Source of the DNA: Neobacillus terrae
Lineage (GTDB): Bacteria; Bacillota; Bacilli; Bacillales; Cytobacillaceae
Direction: 5' to 3'
Assembly: GCF_011393025.1 (NCBI RefSeq)
Contig: NZ_JAAOEO010000023.1
Span: 1 to 61,543, forward strand
Length of the DNA: 61,543 bases
Made by a program: the position numbers and the translations under genes
The notes under the pieces: generated by a model
Database searches by the model: none
What the model was told of the DNA's origin: nothing
What the model saw: the letters and a program-made list of their open reading frames with translations, nothing else
Shown here: piece after piece, positions 1-8,449 of the stretch
How positions within the stretch are numbered: the stretch's first letter is position 1
Layout: every line of letters begins with the position of its first letter

Positions 1-74
<74 letters not shown>

Positions 75-80
75 TCTTGG

Positions 81-109
81 AAAAAGCGAAACTTTTGTTT
101 CGCTTTTTT
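81..109 (+). terminator. intrinsic terminator after tRNA-fMet
   Basis: A 12-bp inverted repeat (arms 81-92 and 97-108, loop TTTT) ends in a T-run seven bases after the tRNA. It would end the stable-RNA transcript. Confidence 0.85.
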
Positions 110-252
110 GCATTTTGGCTAAAATAAAAAAGGAATCTAAGTTTGTCCTATATAGAAGCATGATGAGTTTGTCAAAGTAAGAAAGAATGATGGGATAACC
201 TGCCTTTTTTGCCGAAATGAAAAAAATCATGTAAACTACAAATAGACTAGGC

Positions 253-282
253 AACCTTAGGAGTACTTCCTAAGGTTTTTTT
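253..282 (+). terminator. second terminator-like hairpin upstream of tsaE
   Basis: Arms 253-262 and 268-277 (AACCTTAGGA/TCCTAAGGTT) are followed by T7. With the hairpin at 81-109 it isolates the 140 bases between them, which contain no gene I recognise. It may be a backup terminator for the tRNA/rRNA unit or end a small unannotated transcript. Confidence 0.7.
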
Positions 283-310
283 GAACCATTCGTGCCAGGC
301 TGATTAATAA
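281..310 (+). promoter_or_regulatory. candidate sigma-A promoter of the tsaE operon
   Basis: TTGAAC at 281-286 and TAATAA at 305-310 are separated by 18 bases. They lie directly after the 253-282 terminator and 40 bases upstream of tsaE. The match is reasonable but not perfect. Confidence 0.5.
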
Positions 311-350
311 TTAAGTGAGGGAATCCTCATCTTAAACAAAAGGTGATTAA

Positions 351-806
351 ATGAGTACTTATGAATTTCAATCCAGCAGTCCGGAGGAAACAGGTGATTT
401 TGCGTCCAGGCTTGCTCAGCATCTTCAGCCCGGTGATGTGATTGCTCTAGAGGGAGACCTTGGGGCAGGAAAAACTACTTTTACAAAAGGGCTTGCGAGA
501 GGGCTGGATATTAAAAAAACAGTCAACAGTCCGACTTTTACTATTATCAAGGAATACCATGGGCGAATGCCGCTTTATCATATGGATGTTTATCGTGTCG
601 AAAATGCATATGAGGATCTTGGTTTTGATGAGTACTTTGAAGGTGATGGAGTTACTGTAGTGGAATGGGCACATTTGATTGATGACCAGCTTCCCGCTGA
701 ACGGATGACCATTTATCTTTATCATGATTTAGAACAAGAGCGAAGGGTAGTATTGGAACCTAATGGGAACCGATATGAGCAATTATGCAGGGAGATTTTT
801 TTATGA
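351..806 (+). CDS. tsaE: tRNA t6A biosynthesis ATPase TsaE
   Basis: TsaE (YdiB in B. subtilis) is the cytoplasmic ATPase that works with TsaB and TsaD to transfer threonylcarbamoyl to A37 of ANN-decoding tRNAs. The 151-residue protein has the family length. A Walker A loop GDLGAGKTT spans residues 35-43, and the NSPTF segment typical of TsaE follows near residue 59. The start has a GGTGAT-type ribosome site. It is the first gene of a translationally coupled operon: its TGA stop overlaps the tsaB ATG. In B. subtilis thiL precedes this gene; here it does not. Confidence 0.95.
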   Translation: MSTYEFQSSSPEETGDFASRLAQHLQPGDVIALEGDLGAGKTTFTKGLARGLDIKKTVNSPTFTIIKEYHGRMPLYHMDVYRVENAYEDLGFDEYFEGDGVTVVEWAHLIDDQLPAERMTIYLYHDLEQERRVVLEPNGNRYEQLCREIFL

Positions 807-1510
807 AAATTTTAGCAATAGATACATCTAATTATGCTTTAGGAGTGGCATTAGCTGATAATGATAAAATACTTGGCGAATATATTACATATTCCAAAAA
901 AAATCATTCCATAAGGATTATGCCAGCCATTCAAACACTAATGAAAGACTGTGACTGGAAGCCAGCAGATATTGAAAAAATTGTAGTGGCTAAAGGTCCC
1001 GGCTCTTATACTGGCGTACGAATTGGAGTGACAATTGCCAAAACCATGGCCTGGTCACTTAATGTGCCTCTATCAGGAGTTTCAAGTCTTGAAGTTTTAG
1101 CCTCAGGAGCAGCGAGATATTTCGATGGTCTTGTAGCACCTTTATTTGATGCGCGAAGGGGACAAGTTTATACGGCTTTATTTAAAGGGGAAGAGGGTGA
1201 ATTAAAGCAAATTGAAAAGGACCAATTAGCCATGATGGCTGAATTTGCGGAGAGTTTGAAGAACCGAAAAGAACAAATACTTTTTATTGGTACTGATATT
1301 CATATACACCAGCAGCTAATAGAAGAGGTTCTTGGCGATCGGGCCCTATTTGCAGAAATGACAGAACATAATCCACGTCCGTCGGAGCTTGCATTATTGG
1401 GGCGAAACAGGCCTTCCGAAGATATACACAGCTTTGTTCCTAACTATATTCGCCTGGCGGAGGCGGAAGCCAATTGGTTAGAGAAAAATAGAAAAACTAA
1501 ACAGGGATAG
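803..1510 (+). CDS. tsaB: tRNA t6A biosynthesis protein TsaB
   Basis: TsaB (YdiC/YeaZ) is the ASKHA-fold partner that bridges TsaD and TsaE in the t6A-synthesising complex. The protein begins MKILAIDTSN, with the family's N-terminal phosphate-binding strand, followed by KGPGSYTGVRIG around residues 66-77. I chose ATG 803 over an upstream in-frame start at 785 because GGGAG at 790-794 is well spaced for it and the ATGA overlap with tsaE is typical of translational coupling. The product is 235 residues, normal for Firmicutes TsaB. Confidence 0.95.
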   Translation: MKILAIDTSNYALGVALADNDKILGEYITYSKKNHSIRIMPAIQTLMKDCDWKPADIEKIVVAKGPGSYTGVRIGVTIAKTMAWSLNVPLSGVSSLEVLASGAARYFDGLVAPLFDARRGQVYTALFKGEEGELKQIEKDQLAMMAEFAESLKNRKEQILFIGTDIHIHQQLIEEVLGDRALFAEMTEHNPRPSELALLGRNRPSEDIHSFVPNYIRLAEAEANWLEKNRKTKQG

Positions 1511-1520
1511 GATTTTACTA

Positions 1521-1970
1521 ATGGAAAATACATTTTCTTTTCGTTTTATGCAGGAAAAGGATATTGAACAAGTTCACAGGATTGAAGAGCTTTCTTTTAG
1601 CATACCCTGGAGCAAGGAAGCTTTTTATAACGAACTTTTTGAAAACAAGTTTGCTGTTTATATAGTATTGGAAATGGACGGAAAGATCGTTGGTTACTGT
1701 GGAGTCTGGATTGTAATTGATGAAGCACATGTAACCAACGTAGCCATTTTGCCGGAGTATAGAGGAATGAAACTGGGGGAAGCCCTTATGATGTGTTTAA
1801 TGAACGTAGCAAGGGAAAAAGGCGCTAAGACAATGACTCTTGAAGCCAGGGTATCAAATCACATTGCACTGTCTCTTTACCGGAAAATGGGATTTCAAGA
1901 TGGCGGAATAAGAAAAAATTATTATACGGATAATCAGGAAGATGCATTAGTAATGTGGGTGAATTTATGA
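1521..1970 (+). CDS. rimI: ribosomal protein S18-alanine N-acetyltransferase RimI
   Basis: RimI (YdiD) is a GNAT-fold acetyltransferase that uses acetyl-CoA to modify an N-terminal alanine of ribosomal protein S18. The 149 residues show GNAT motif A, with VAILPEYRG and the acetyl-CoA loop RGMKLGEAL around residues 74-90, and the conserved motif B segment ending LYRKMGFQ. It sits between tsaB and tsaD, a conserved arrangement in Bacilli, and its stop overlaps the tsaD start. Confidence 0.93.
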   Translation: MENTFSFRFMQEKDIEQVHRIEELSFSIPWSKEAFYNELFENKFAVYIVLEMDGKIVGYCGVWIVIDEAHVTNVAILPEYRGMKLGEALMMCLMNVAREKGAKTMTLEARVSNHIALSLYRKMGFQDGGIRKNYYTDNQEDALVMWVNL

Positions 1971-2989
1971 AAAAAGATCAATTAATTATGGGAATGGAAA
2001 CTAGCTGTGATGAAACAGCAGTGGCTATTATTAAAAATGGCCGGGAAATCGTGGCTAATGTAGTAGCATCTCAAATTGAAAGCCACAAACGGTTTGGCGG
2101 AGTTGTACCGGAAATAGCATCGAGACATCATGTCGAGCAGATCACAATTGTCCTGGAGGAGGCTATGAACCAGGCTGGTATTCAAATGACGGACTTAGAT
2201 GCAATTGCTGTTACGGAAGGCCCAGGGCTCGTAGGAGCGCTCTTGATTGGTGTAAACGCAGCGAAGGCATTAGCCTTTGCGAATAACCTGCCTCTTGTTC
2301 CTGTTCACCATATTGCAGGCCATATTTATGCAAACCGGCTGGTAACAGAAATGATGTTCCCACTCTTATCTCTTGTGGTATCCGGTGGCCATACTGAACT
2401 TGTTTATATGAAAGAGCATGGGCATTTTGAAGTAATCGGAGAAACAAGAGATGACGCGGCCGGAGAAGCTTATGATAAAGTGGCCAGGACCCTTAATATG
2501 CCATATCCAGGAGGGCCGCATATCGACAGAATGGCACATGAAGGTTCCCCAACCATTGATTTGCCGAGAGCCTGGCTGGAGGAAGGTTCATATGATTTTA
2601 GTTTCAGCGGTTTAAAGTCAGCTGTCATAAATACTGTTCATAATGCGGAACAGCGTGGGGAGATAATTGAACCCAAAGATCTTGCTGCCAGCTTTCAGGA
2701 GAGCGTAATAGATGTCTTAGTTACGAAGACATTAAGAGCCGCAAAGGAATATAAAGTCCATCAGGTATTGCTTGCTGGCGGAGTGGCAGCCAATAAAGGC
2801 CTAAGAGCTGCTTTAGAAAAGTCATTTAGCGAGCTATCGGATATTGAACTGGTAATTCCTCCTTTGGCTCTATGTACGGATAATGCTGCAATGATAGGGG
2901 CAGCAGGAAGTATTTTATTCGAAAAAGGAAAAAGGGCTGACTTAGCACTGAATGCTAATCCAGGTTTAGATATTGATATTTATAATTAA
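1967..2989 (+). CDS. tsaD: tRNA N6-adenosine threonylcarbamoyltransferase TsaD
   Basis: TsaD (Gcp/YdiE) is the catalytic subunit that transfers threonylcarbamoyl from threonylcarbamoyl-AMP to A37 of tRNA. The protein has the N-terminal METSCDETA block and the metal-binding HHIAGH motif (His115, His119), and ends with the usual ASKHA glycine-rich segments (GGVAANKGLR, CTDNAAMIG). I place the start at ATG 1967 rather than 1955: GGGTGA at 1957-1962 fits it, and it overlaps the rimI stop as ATGA. Length is 340 residues. It is the last gene of the operon. Confidence 0.95.
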   Translation: MKKDQLIMGMETSCDETAVAIIKNGREIVANVVASQIESHKRFGGVVPEIASRHHVEQITIVLEEAMNQAGIQMTDLDAIAVTEGPGLVGALLIGVNAAKALAFANNLPLVPVHHIAGHIYANRLVTEMMFPLLSLVVSGGHTELVYMKEHGHFEVIGETRDDAAGEAYDKVARTLNMPYPGGPHIDRMAHEGSPTIDLPRAWLEEGSYDFSFSGLKSAVINTVHNAEQRGEIIEPKDLAASFQESVIDVLVTKTLRAAKEYKVHQVLLAGGVAANKGLRAALEKSFSELSDIELVIPPLALCTDNAAMIGAAGSILFEKGKRADLALNANPGLDIDIYN

Positions 2990-2995
2990 GGTAGG

Positions 2996-3027
2996 AGCAG
3001 TGTATTCATAAGATACACTGCTTTTTT
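2996..3027 (+). terminator. terminator of the tsaE-tsaD operon
   Basis: A perfect 10-bp stem (arms 2996-3005 and 3013-3022) is followed by T6, starting seven bases after the tsaD stop. Confidence 0.9.
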
Positions 3028-3229
3028 GGCTAATCAGATTTTATATCCATAACTTCTGAACGCTGACGGACAGGAAGTGCCGTTTTAGCATGATAAGTAA
3101 AACTAAGGAATCCGCAAAAGACTTGGCGAATGCAAAGTTTTTCTAGTGTAAGGCGATGTTAATTTTAATGTTGAGTTTAGCAACTATCAACAATGAATTT
3201 CAACTTAACTTTAGTTAAAAAAGAATTAT

Positions 3230-3395
3230 TGTGGATAAATAGAAAACGCTTTTTGGAATTTTTAAATAAATGTGGACAAACCGCTATGAATCTGTGGGTA
3301 ATGTGGATAAGTTTAACTCATTCTGTGGATAATGTGGAAAAACTACAAAAATGTTGTAAATAGGCTCTTTTCTTTGTGAATAACTTTGTGGATAA
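3230..3395 (+). promoter_or_regulatory. DnaA-box cluster between tsaD and ydiF
   Basis: Four perfect DnaA boxes (TGTGGATAA, reverse complement of TTATCCACA) occur at 3230-3238, 3302-3310, 3324-3332 and 3387-3395. Four one-mismatch boxes occur at 3271-3279, 3293-3301, 3333-3341 and 3375-3383. All eight lie on the same strand within 166 bp of AT-rich sequence between two convergent genes, so a promoter role is unlikely. I recall that DnaA-box clusters outside oriC, including one between gcp (tsaD) and ydiF, have been described in B. subtilis. The boxes themselves are read directly from the sequence. Confidence 0.85.
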
Positions 3396-3423
3396 GAAAA
3401 ACACCGGCTTTTAAACCGGTGTT
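3395..3423 (-). terminator. terminator of ydiF
   Basis: AACACCGG (3400-3407) and CCGGTGTT (3416-3423) form the stem. On the minus strand the T-run follows at about 3399-3396. It abuts the last DnaA box. Confidence 0.8.
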
Positions 3424-3459
3424 GCTTTTAACCATTCGTTTACTGTCAGCTTTAGTATT

Positions 3460-5388
3460 TCATTCTGCCAGCTCGGCCCACTCATCCATTGCTTCTTCAA
3501 GAAGAAGTTTTGCCTGTTCATTTTTTTGATTGATTTTATGGACCTTTTCATGATCCTGAAACACAACTGGGTCACATAATTGCTCCTCATATTGCTGTAT
3601 TTCATTTTCAAGCTCTTCTATTTTTTGCTCAATTTCCTCCAGCTTTCGCTTTCGCTGGCGTTCGAGCTTTTTGGCTTCTTTATCTTGTTGGTAAGAAGTT
3701 TTTTCTTGAGTTTCAGATAACGTTATTTTGCTGTTTACAGCAAGAGAAGAGCTTTCCGCTTCTATTTCAGCCAATTCCTGTTTTTTTTCGACAAAATAGT
3801 CATAGTCACCAAGATAATCAACTGCACCTAATGGATTTAACTCCAGAACCCTAGTACCAATTCTATTGATGAAGTACCGGTCATGGGAAACAAATAAGAT
3901 TGTTCCCGGGTAATCCACAAGTGCATTCTCCAGAACCTCTTTGCTGTCCAAATCAAGGTGGTTTGTCGGTTCATCAAGGATAAGCAAATTGGCTTTTTGC
4001 ATCATGAGCTTTGAAAGGGCAAGACGTGCCTTTTCACCACCGCTTAAGGTCGATACAATTTTAAGAACGTCATCACCCGAAAAAAGAAAGTTGCCCAGCA
4101 CCGTCCGAATTTCCTTTTCGCTTTTGAGAGGATAGTCATCCCATAATTCATTCAGGACCCTTTTATTGCTTGTTAATTCTGCCTGTTCCTGATCATAATA
4201 CCCAATGGTAAGGTTGGAACCATATTGAATGCTGCCGGAAAGGGAAGGCAGCTTTTTAACGATTGTTTTTAAAAGGGTGGATTTCCCGATTCCATTAGGT
4301 CCAACAAGAGCAATGCTCTCACCCCGTGTGATCCGGAATGCAATATTTTCCGATACCTTTTTTCCTGAATATCCTACAGCTACATCCTGGATCGTAATAA
4401 CGTCATTTCCGCTTTGTTTTTCAATATCAAAAGAAAAAGCTGCAGACTTTTCATCACCTAAAGGCCTGTCCATTCTTTCCATTCTTTCGAGTGTTTTTCT
4501 GCGGCTCTGTGCTCTTTTCGTGGTGGATGCACGCGCAAGGTTTCTTTGAATGAAATCTTGAAGCTTAGCAATTTCATCCTGCTGCTTTTCATATTGCTTT
4601 ATGTCCCGTTCATAGTTCTCCGCTTTTTGTTTTAAATAAGAGCTATAGTTTCCAGGAAATCTTTGAATCTGGCGGCGGGAAAGCTCATAAACCTGATTAA
4701 CCACCTTATCAAGGAAATAACGGTCATGGGAAACAATCAGAATGGCCCCTTCATAGCCCTGAAGATATTGTTCAAGCCAAGTTAAAGTATCAATGTCAAG
4801 ATGGTTCGTAGGTTCGTCCAGTATTAAAATATCCGGCTTTTTTAACAATAGCTTACCAAGTGCCAATCTTGTTTTTTGTCCACCGCTTAACGAAGAGACA
4901 GTTGTAGAGTGGTCAAAGGATTGAAAATTCAGCCCATGCAGGACAGAACGAATATCGGCTTCATATTGATAGCCTCCAAGTTCCTTGAACTTCACCTGTA
5001 AAGAGTCATATTCCCGCAGAATTCGTTCATATCTGTCAGAGTCAGAAAGCGCTTCGCGGTCGGACATCCGGACCTCCAGCTCGCGTATAGTTTTCTCCAT
5101 TTTACGAAGGTCCTCAAAGACTGTCAGCATTTCTTCCCAAATGGATAAATTGGATTCAAGCCCGGTATTCTGTGCCAAGTACCCGATCGTGACATCCTTT
5201 GGTTTTATAATTTCACCACCGTCATAGGAAAGGTGGCCGGCAATAATCTTTAACAGTGTAGATTTTCCTGCTCCGTTCCGTCCTACCAAAGCAACACGGT
5301 CCCTGGTTTGCAGTTCCAGTTTTATATTCGATAAAATAAGCTCAGCGCCATAATTTTTTTCCAGCTGATTAACCTGTAATAAAATCAT
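3460..5388 (-). CDS. ydiF: ABC-F family ATPase YdiF
   Basis: This is a soluble duplicated ABC ATPase without membrane segments, of the ABC-F family of ribosome-associated translation factors. Its specific role is not settled. The 642 residues hold two nucleotide-binding domains: Walker A GRNGAGKST at residues 36-44 with signature LSGGQKTRLALGK, then GPNGIGKST with signature LSGGEKARLALSK. The inter-domain linker is charged and helical (KQYEKQQDEIAKLQ). A C-terminal coiled coil rich in Glu, Lys and Gln follows residue about 560. It is divergent from moaC and convergent with tsaD. Confidence 0.93.
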   Translation of the reverse strand: MILLQVNQLEKNYGAELILSNIKLELQTRDRVALVGRNGAGKSTLLKIIAGHLSYDGGEIIKPKDVTIGYLAQNTGLESNLSIWEEMLTVFEDLRKMEKTIRELEVRMSDREALSDSDRYERILREYDSLQVKFKELGGYQYEADIRSVLHGLNFQSFDHSTTVSSLSGGQKTRLALGKLLLKKPDILILDEPTNHLDIDTLTWLEQYLQGYEGAILIVSHDRYFLDKVVNQVYELSRRQIQRFPGNYSSYLKQKAENYERDIKQYEKQQDEIAKLQDFIQRNLARASTTKRAQSRRKTLERMERMDRPLGDEKSAAFSFDIEKQSGNDVITIQDVAVGYSGKKVSENIAFRITRGESIALVGPNGIGKSTLLKTIVKKLPSLSGSIQYGSNLTIGYYDQEQAELTSNKRVLNELWDDYPLKSEKEIRTVLGNFLFSGDDVLKIVSTLSGGEKARLALSKLMMQKANLLILDEPTNHLDLDSKEVLENALVDYPGTILFVSHDRYFINRIGTRVLELNPLGAVDYLGDYDYFVEKKQELAEIEAESSSLAVNSKITLSETQEKTSYQQDKEAKKLERQRKRKLEEIEQKIEELENEIQQYEEQLCDPVVFQDHEKVHKINQKNEQAKLLLEEAMDEWAELAE

Positions 5389-5608
5389 TTTTATTCACCT
5401 CAGTACTTACCTAAGTTTAACCGATTAGAGGTACACCGGCAATAAAGTGAATACGCAAAAGGAATTTAAAAGAATGGAAGCGAAAATATAAAGCAGGTTA
5501 ATATATAAACACAATAAAAATCAAATAAACATTTGTGAAGTATAATACAAAGTTCACACACAATATGGGATAAATAGTGTATTATCTTGATGAGAGGGGA
5601 TTTTTATA

Positions 5609-6100
5609 ATGGCTGAATTTACACATTTTAATGATGAAGGCAGGGCAAAAATGGTCGATGTCAGCAGTAAGCCGGAAACAGCACGAACTGCACATGCCCA
5701 CTCGAGTATAAAAGTTAGCAGGGAAATCTATAACAAGATTACCAACCAGGAAATGAAAAAAGGCGATGTTCTGGCTGTAGCCCAGGTAGCAGCTGTTATG
5801 TCAGCCAAAAAAACATGGGACATCATCCCTATGTGCCACCCTATTCCGCTCACTGGTGTTAATGTAACCTTTTCCTGGGAAGAGGAAGGCCAGGATGAGT
5901 ATAAGTTAAATATTTCTGCGGCAGTGAAAACAAAGGGACAAACAGGTGTTGAAATGGAAGCGTTAACAGCTGCCTCTGTGTGTGCACTGACCGTTTATGA
6001 TATGTGTAAAGCAGTTGATAAAGGGATGGTCATCGGACCTACTTATCTGGTGGAAAAAACCGGAGGTAAGAATGGCGATTTCAAAAGGACGGAATTATAA
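5609..6100 (+). CDS. moaC: cyclic pyranopterin monophosphate synthase MoaC
   Basis: MoaC acts in the cytoplasm in molybdenum-cofactor biosynthesis, converting the MoaA product to cyclic pyranopterin monophosphate. The 163-residue protein has MCHPIPLTGV at residues 75-84, which includes the active-site histidine region, and the conserved EALTAASVCALTVYDMCKA segment (residues 123-141). The ribosome site is GAGGGG. It sits upstream of rex as in B. subtilis. The cofactor it helps make is needed by the formate dehydrogenase encoded at 31.7-34.7 kb. Confidence 0.95.
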   Translation: MAEFTHFNDEGRAKMVDVSSKPETARTAHAHSSIKVSREIYNKITNQEMKKGDVLAVAQVAAVMSAKKTWDIIPMCHPIPLTGVNVTFSWEEEGQDEYKLNISAAVKTKGQTGVEMEALTAASVCALTVYDMCKAVDKGMVIGPTYLVEKTGGKNGDFKRTEL

Positions 6101-6127
6101 TTCATTAGAGGAGAGGAGGAAAGAAAC

Positions 6128-6781
6128 ATGAGTAATGAGTCCATGAAAATACCACAGGCAACAGCCAAAAGGCTGCCGCTCTATTATCGCTTTCTCAATC
6201 ATCTCCATACATCAGGAAAGCAGCGGGTGTCTTCAGCAGAATTGAGTGATGCAGTAAAAGTTGATTCAGCCACTATCAGACGGGATTTTTCCTACTTTGG
6301 TGCCCTTGGAAAAAAGGGGTATGGCTATAATGTTAATTACTTATTGACCTTCTTTAGAAAAACACTGGATCAGGATGAATTGACAAAAGTCGCACTTATT
6401 GGTGTCGGAAATTTGGGAACGGCTTTATTGAATTATAATTTCTTGAAAAATAACAACACCAAAATTCAAATTGGTTTTGATGTCAGCCCGGAGAGAGTGG
6501 GTTCCAAAATTGGTGATGTTCCCGTTTACCATATGGATGACATTGAAAAATACCTTGAATCTGAAAAGATACAAATTGTGATTTTAACTGTTCCCGCTCC
6601 TGCAGCCCAGCCGGTAACAGACAGGCTAATTAAGGCAGACGTTAAAGGGATTTTAAACTTTACACCTGCCCGCTTGCATGTGCCGCCAACAATAAGAGTG
6701 CACCATATAGACCTTGCTGTTGAGCTGCAATCTTTAATATATTTTCTGAAGCATTATCCTTCAGAAGATGAAGCACTTTAA
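6128..6781 (+). CDS. rex: redox-sensing transcriptional repressor Rex
   Basis: Rex binds DNA when the NADH/NAD+ ratio is low and represses genes of anaerobic and fermentative metabolism. The 217 residues comprise an N-terminal winged helix (KRLPLYYRFLNHL, then VDSATIRRDFSYFG) and a Rossmann domain beginning at VALIGVGNLGTALL near residue 90. The ribosome site is AGGAGAGGA. In B. subtilis tatAy and tatCy follow rex; here they are absent and the ydiK/ydiL pair comes next. Confidence 0.95.
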   Translation: MSNESMKIPQATAKRLPLYYRFLNHLHTSGKQRVSSAELSDAVKVDSATIRRDFSYFGALGKKGYGYNVNYLLTFFRKTLDQDELTKVALIGVGNLGTALLNYNFLKNNNTKIQIGFDVSPERVGSKIGDVPVYHMDDIEKYLESEKIQIVILTVPAPAAQPVTDRLIKADVKGILNFTPARLHVPPTIRVHHIDLAVELQSLIYFLKHYPSEDEAL

Positions 6782-6850
6782 AAAAGGGTGCTGTTATACT
6801 TGGTTGTCACAGTAGAAATCAACACTGTTTTTTAACACAGTCCAAAAAAT

Positions 6851-6886
6851 AAAAGGTGAGTTCCAATTCCGGAACTCACCTTTTTG
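6851..6886. terminator. bidirectional terminator between rex and ydiK
   Basis: A 14-bp stem (arms 6851-6864 and 6871-6884) is flanked by A-rich and T-rich tails, so it can end transcription from both convergent genes. The ydiK stop codon (6876-6878) lies inside the hairpin. Confidence 0.85.
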
Positions 6887-7076
6887 GATGTTTTTTGATC
6901 CTAAAATGAAAACCTACCATCTTAAGGCCGGAGGCTACATCAAAAGTGGCCAGCAGAACAAGCAGGTAGGTAAAGAATCCCCATCCATCGTCCTGAACGT
7001 CCTGAATGGCAAAATAAGTGAACAGAACGCCGAGCAGGAAATAAATGATGCCCGAAAACAAAGGTGACTGTCTCAT
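6876..7076 (-). CDS. ydiK: YdiK-family small membrane protein
   Basis: The 66-residue protein has two hydrophobic segments (about residues 8-24 and 33-50) separated by an acidic loop with DVQDDGW, and a basic C-terminus. This matches the YdiK family (DUF4305 as I recall), which has no known function. The gene overlaps the end of ydiL by four bases (ATGA), so the two are co-translated. Position next to ydiL and groESL supports the assignment. Confidence 0.8.
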   Translation of the reverse strand: MRQSPLFSGIIYFLLGVLFTYFAIQDVQDDGWGFFTYLLVLLATFDVASGLKMVGFHFRIKKHPKR

Positions 7077-7807
7077 AAAAATCCTCCAATAAAGCTTTGA
7101 ATTTTGTCAGCGTCCTGCATCATTCTTTCGATTTGGTCTTTATAAACAGATTGGACAATGACGACAAAAGTATTCATCGCCACGTGAGCGAACATGGAGA
7201 CGAAGATATTTTTCGTTCTCACATAAAGAAAAGCAAAGGTAAATCCCATTGAAGCGTAAAGTAAAATGTGAACCGGCTCCATATGGGCAAGCGCAAAGAC
7301 GACAGAACTAATTAAACCGGATATGAAAAAGTTAAAGCGCTTATACAAGCTGCCAAAGATAATTTTTCGAAACACTATCTCCTCAAGGATGGGTCCGATA
7401 ATTGAACTGACAATCATCACAAAAGGAAAAGCCTGAATTAATTTTAAAATAGCCTGGGTGTTTTCAGATCCCATATTAATTCCAAGAAGTCTTTCAATAC
7501 TGGCAGCAATTGATTGGGCAAAAAGGGCAAGAAAAACACCGGCGATTGCCCATGCCACCGAGCTGCCGACCGAAGTACGTCCTCGGGCAAAGTCAGGCGA
7601 CTTTCTTTCGTTTCGCAATAAAAACAATGTAATTAAAAAGGCAGCTGTAAAAGTAATAAGTAGCCAGTAGGGTATAGCAAGCCGCTGCGATTCTAAAGTG
7701 CTGTTTCCAGAAGCTTCGAGTATGTGGGTGACAAGCGGAATTCCGACGAAACTCGACAGCTGCATAGCGATATATACAAATAAAATAATCCAATATTCCT
7801 TTTTCAA
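7073..7807 (-). CDS. ydiL: CPBP-family intramembrane metalloprotease YdiL
   Basis: This polytopic membrane protein of 244 residues carries the CPBP (CAAX protease/bacteriocin-processing) motifs: ILEEIVFR with the paired glutamates and arginine, then FALAHMEP and MFAHVAMN supplying histidines. The family contains type II CAAX-like intramembrane proteases and proteins linked to bacteriocin self-immunity. The function of YdiL itself is not known to me. Six or more hydrophobic segments are visible. It is divergent from groES. Confidence 0.88.
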   Translation of the reverse strand: MKKEYWIILFVYIAMQLSSFVGIPLVTHILEASGNSTLESQRLAIPYWLLITFTAAFLITLFLLRNERKSPDFARGRTSVGSSVAWAIAGVFLALFAQSIAASIERLLGINMGSENTQAILKLIQAFPFVMIVSSIIGPILEEIVFRKIIFGSLYKRFNFFISGLISSVVFALAHMEPVHILLYASMGFTFAFLYVRTKNIFVSMFAHVAMNTFVVIVQSVYKDQIERMMQDADKIQSFIGGFL

Positions 7808-7983
7808 TATATAATCTCCCTTTCAGGCTCTTAAATTAATTTCTGCACTATTCCTCATTCTACTCATAAAAGGCGAATTCTTTCAATCAGAAGGTACTTA
7901 AGATGGGCAAAATTGCGTCACCTTAGCCATAATGGTTAGGTTGAAAAAGAGAAAATTTTTTTGTTTTTTTTTAAAGCTGATGC

Positions 7984-8012
7984 TTGCAAAAGATTAATGA
8001 ATTCATTATTAT
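7984..8012 (+). promoter_or_regulatory. sigma-A promoter of groESL
   Basis: TTGCAA at 7984-7989 and TATTAT at 8007-8012 with a 17-bp spacer. Transcription would begin just upstream of or within the CIRCE operator, as in other HrcA-controlled groE operons. Confidence 0.75.
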
Positions 8013-8022
8013 AATAATTGTG

Positions 8023-8049
8023 TTAGCACTCAACGTGATAGAGTGCTAA
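8023..8049 (+). promoter_or_regulatory. CIRCE operator (HrcA binding site)
   Basis: The perfect inverted repeat TTAGCACTC (8023-8031), nine-base spacer, GAGTGCTAA (8041-8049) matches the CIRCE consensus exactly. HrcA bound here represses groESL until heat shock. Confidence 0.97.
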
Positions 8050-8089
8050 TAAATCGAACTACATAAAAAATTTGAGGAGGTTGTTTGAT

Positions 8090-8377
8090 TTGTTAAAGCC
8101 ACTAGGTGATCGCATTATCATTGAACTTGTAGCATCAGAAGAAAAAACTGCAAGCGGTATTGTTTTACCGGATACAGCTAAGGAAAAGCCGCAAGAAGGA
8201 AAAGTTGTTGCGGTTGGAACTGGACGTGTTCTCGATAATGGCGAACGTGTTGCTCTTGAAGTTTCTGAAGGTGACCGCATTATCTTCTCAAAATATGCCG
8301 GTACTGAGGTAAAATACCAAGGAACTGAATACTTAATCGTACGTGAAAATGATATCCTTGCTGTAATTGGCGAGTAA
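8090..8377 (+). CDS. groES: co-chaperonin GroES
   Basis: GroES is the heptameric lid of the GroEL chaperonin. I place the start at TTG 8090, giving a protein that begins MLKPLGDRII (95 residues). GAGGAGG at 8074-8080 is spaced 9 bases from it, and the upstream in-frame codons from 8072 fall within that ribosome site. The mobile-loop segment SEEKTASGIVLP is at about residues 18-29. It is the first gene of the CIRCE-controlled operon. Confidence 0.96.
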   Translation: MLKPLGDRIIIELVASEEKTASGIVLPDTAKEKPQEGKVVAVGTGRVLDNGERVALEVSEGDRIIFSKYAGTEVKYQGTEYLIVRENDILAVIGE

Positions 8378-8449
8378 TCATGTGAAGATGGCAGTTAAAT
8401 AGCTGCCGGACCAGATAAATAATTTTAAAATACAGGAGGTTTTTGAACT

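Noticed and set aside
5530..5565. TTGTGAA and TTCACAC half-sites upstream of moaC, considered as a Rex operator.
   Set aside because: The half-sites are 13 bases apart; Rex operators have them about four bases apart.
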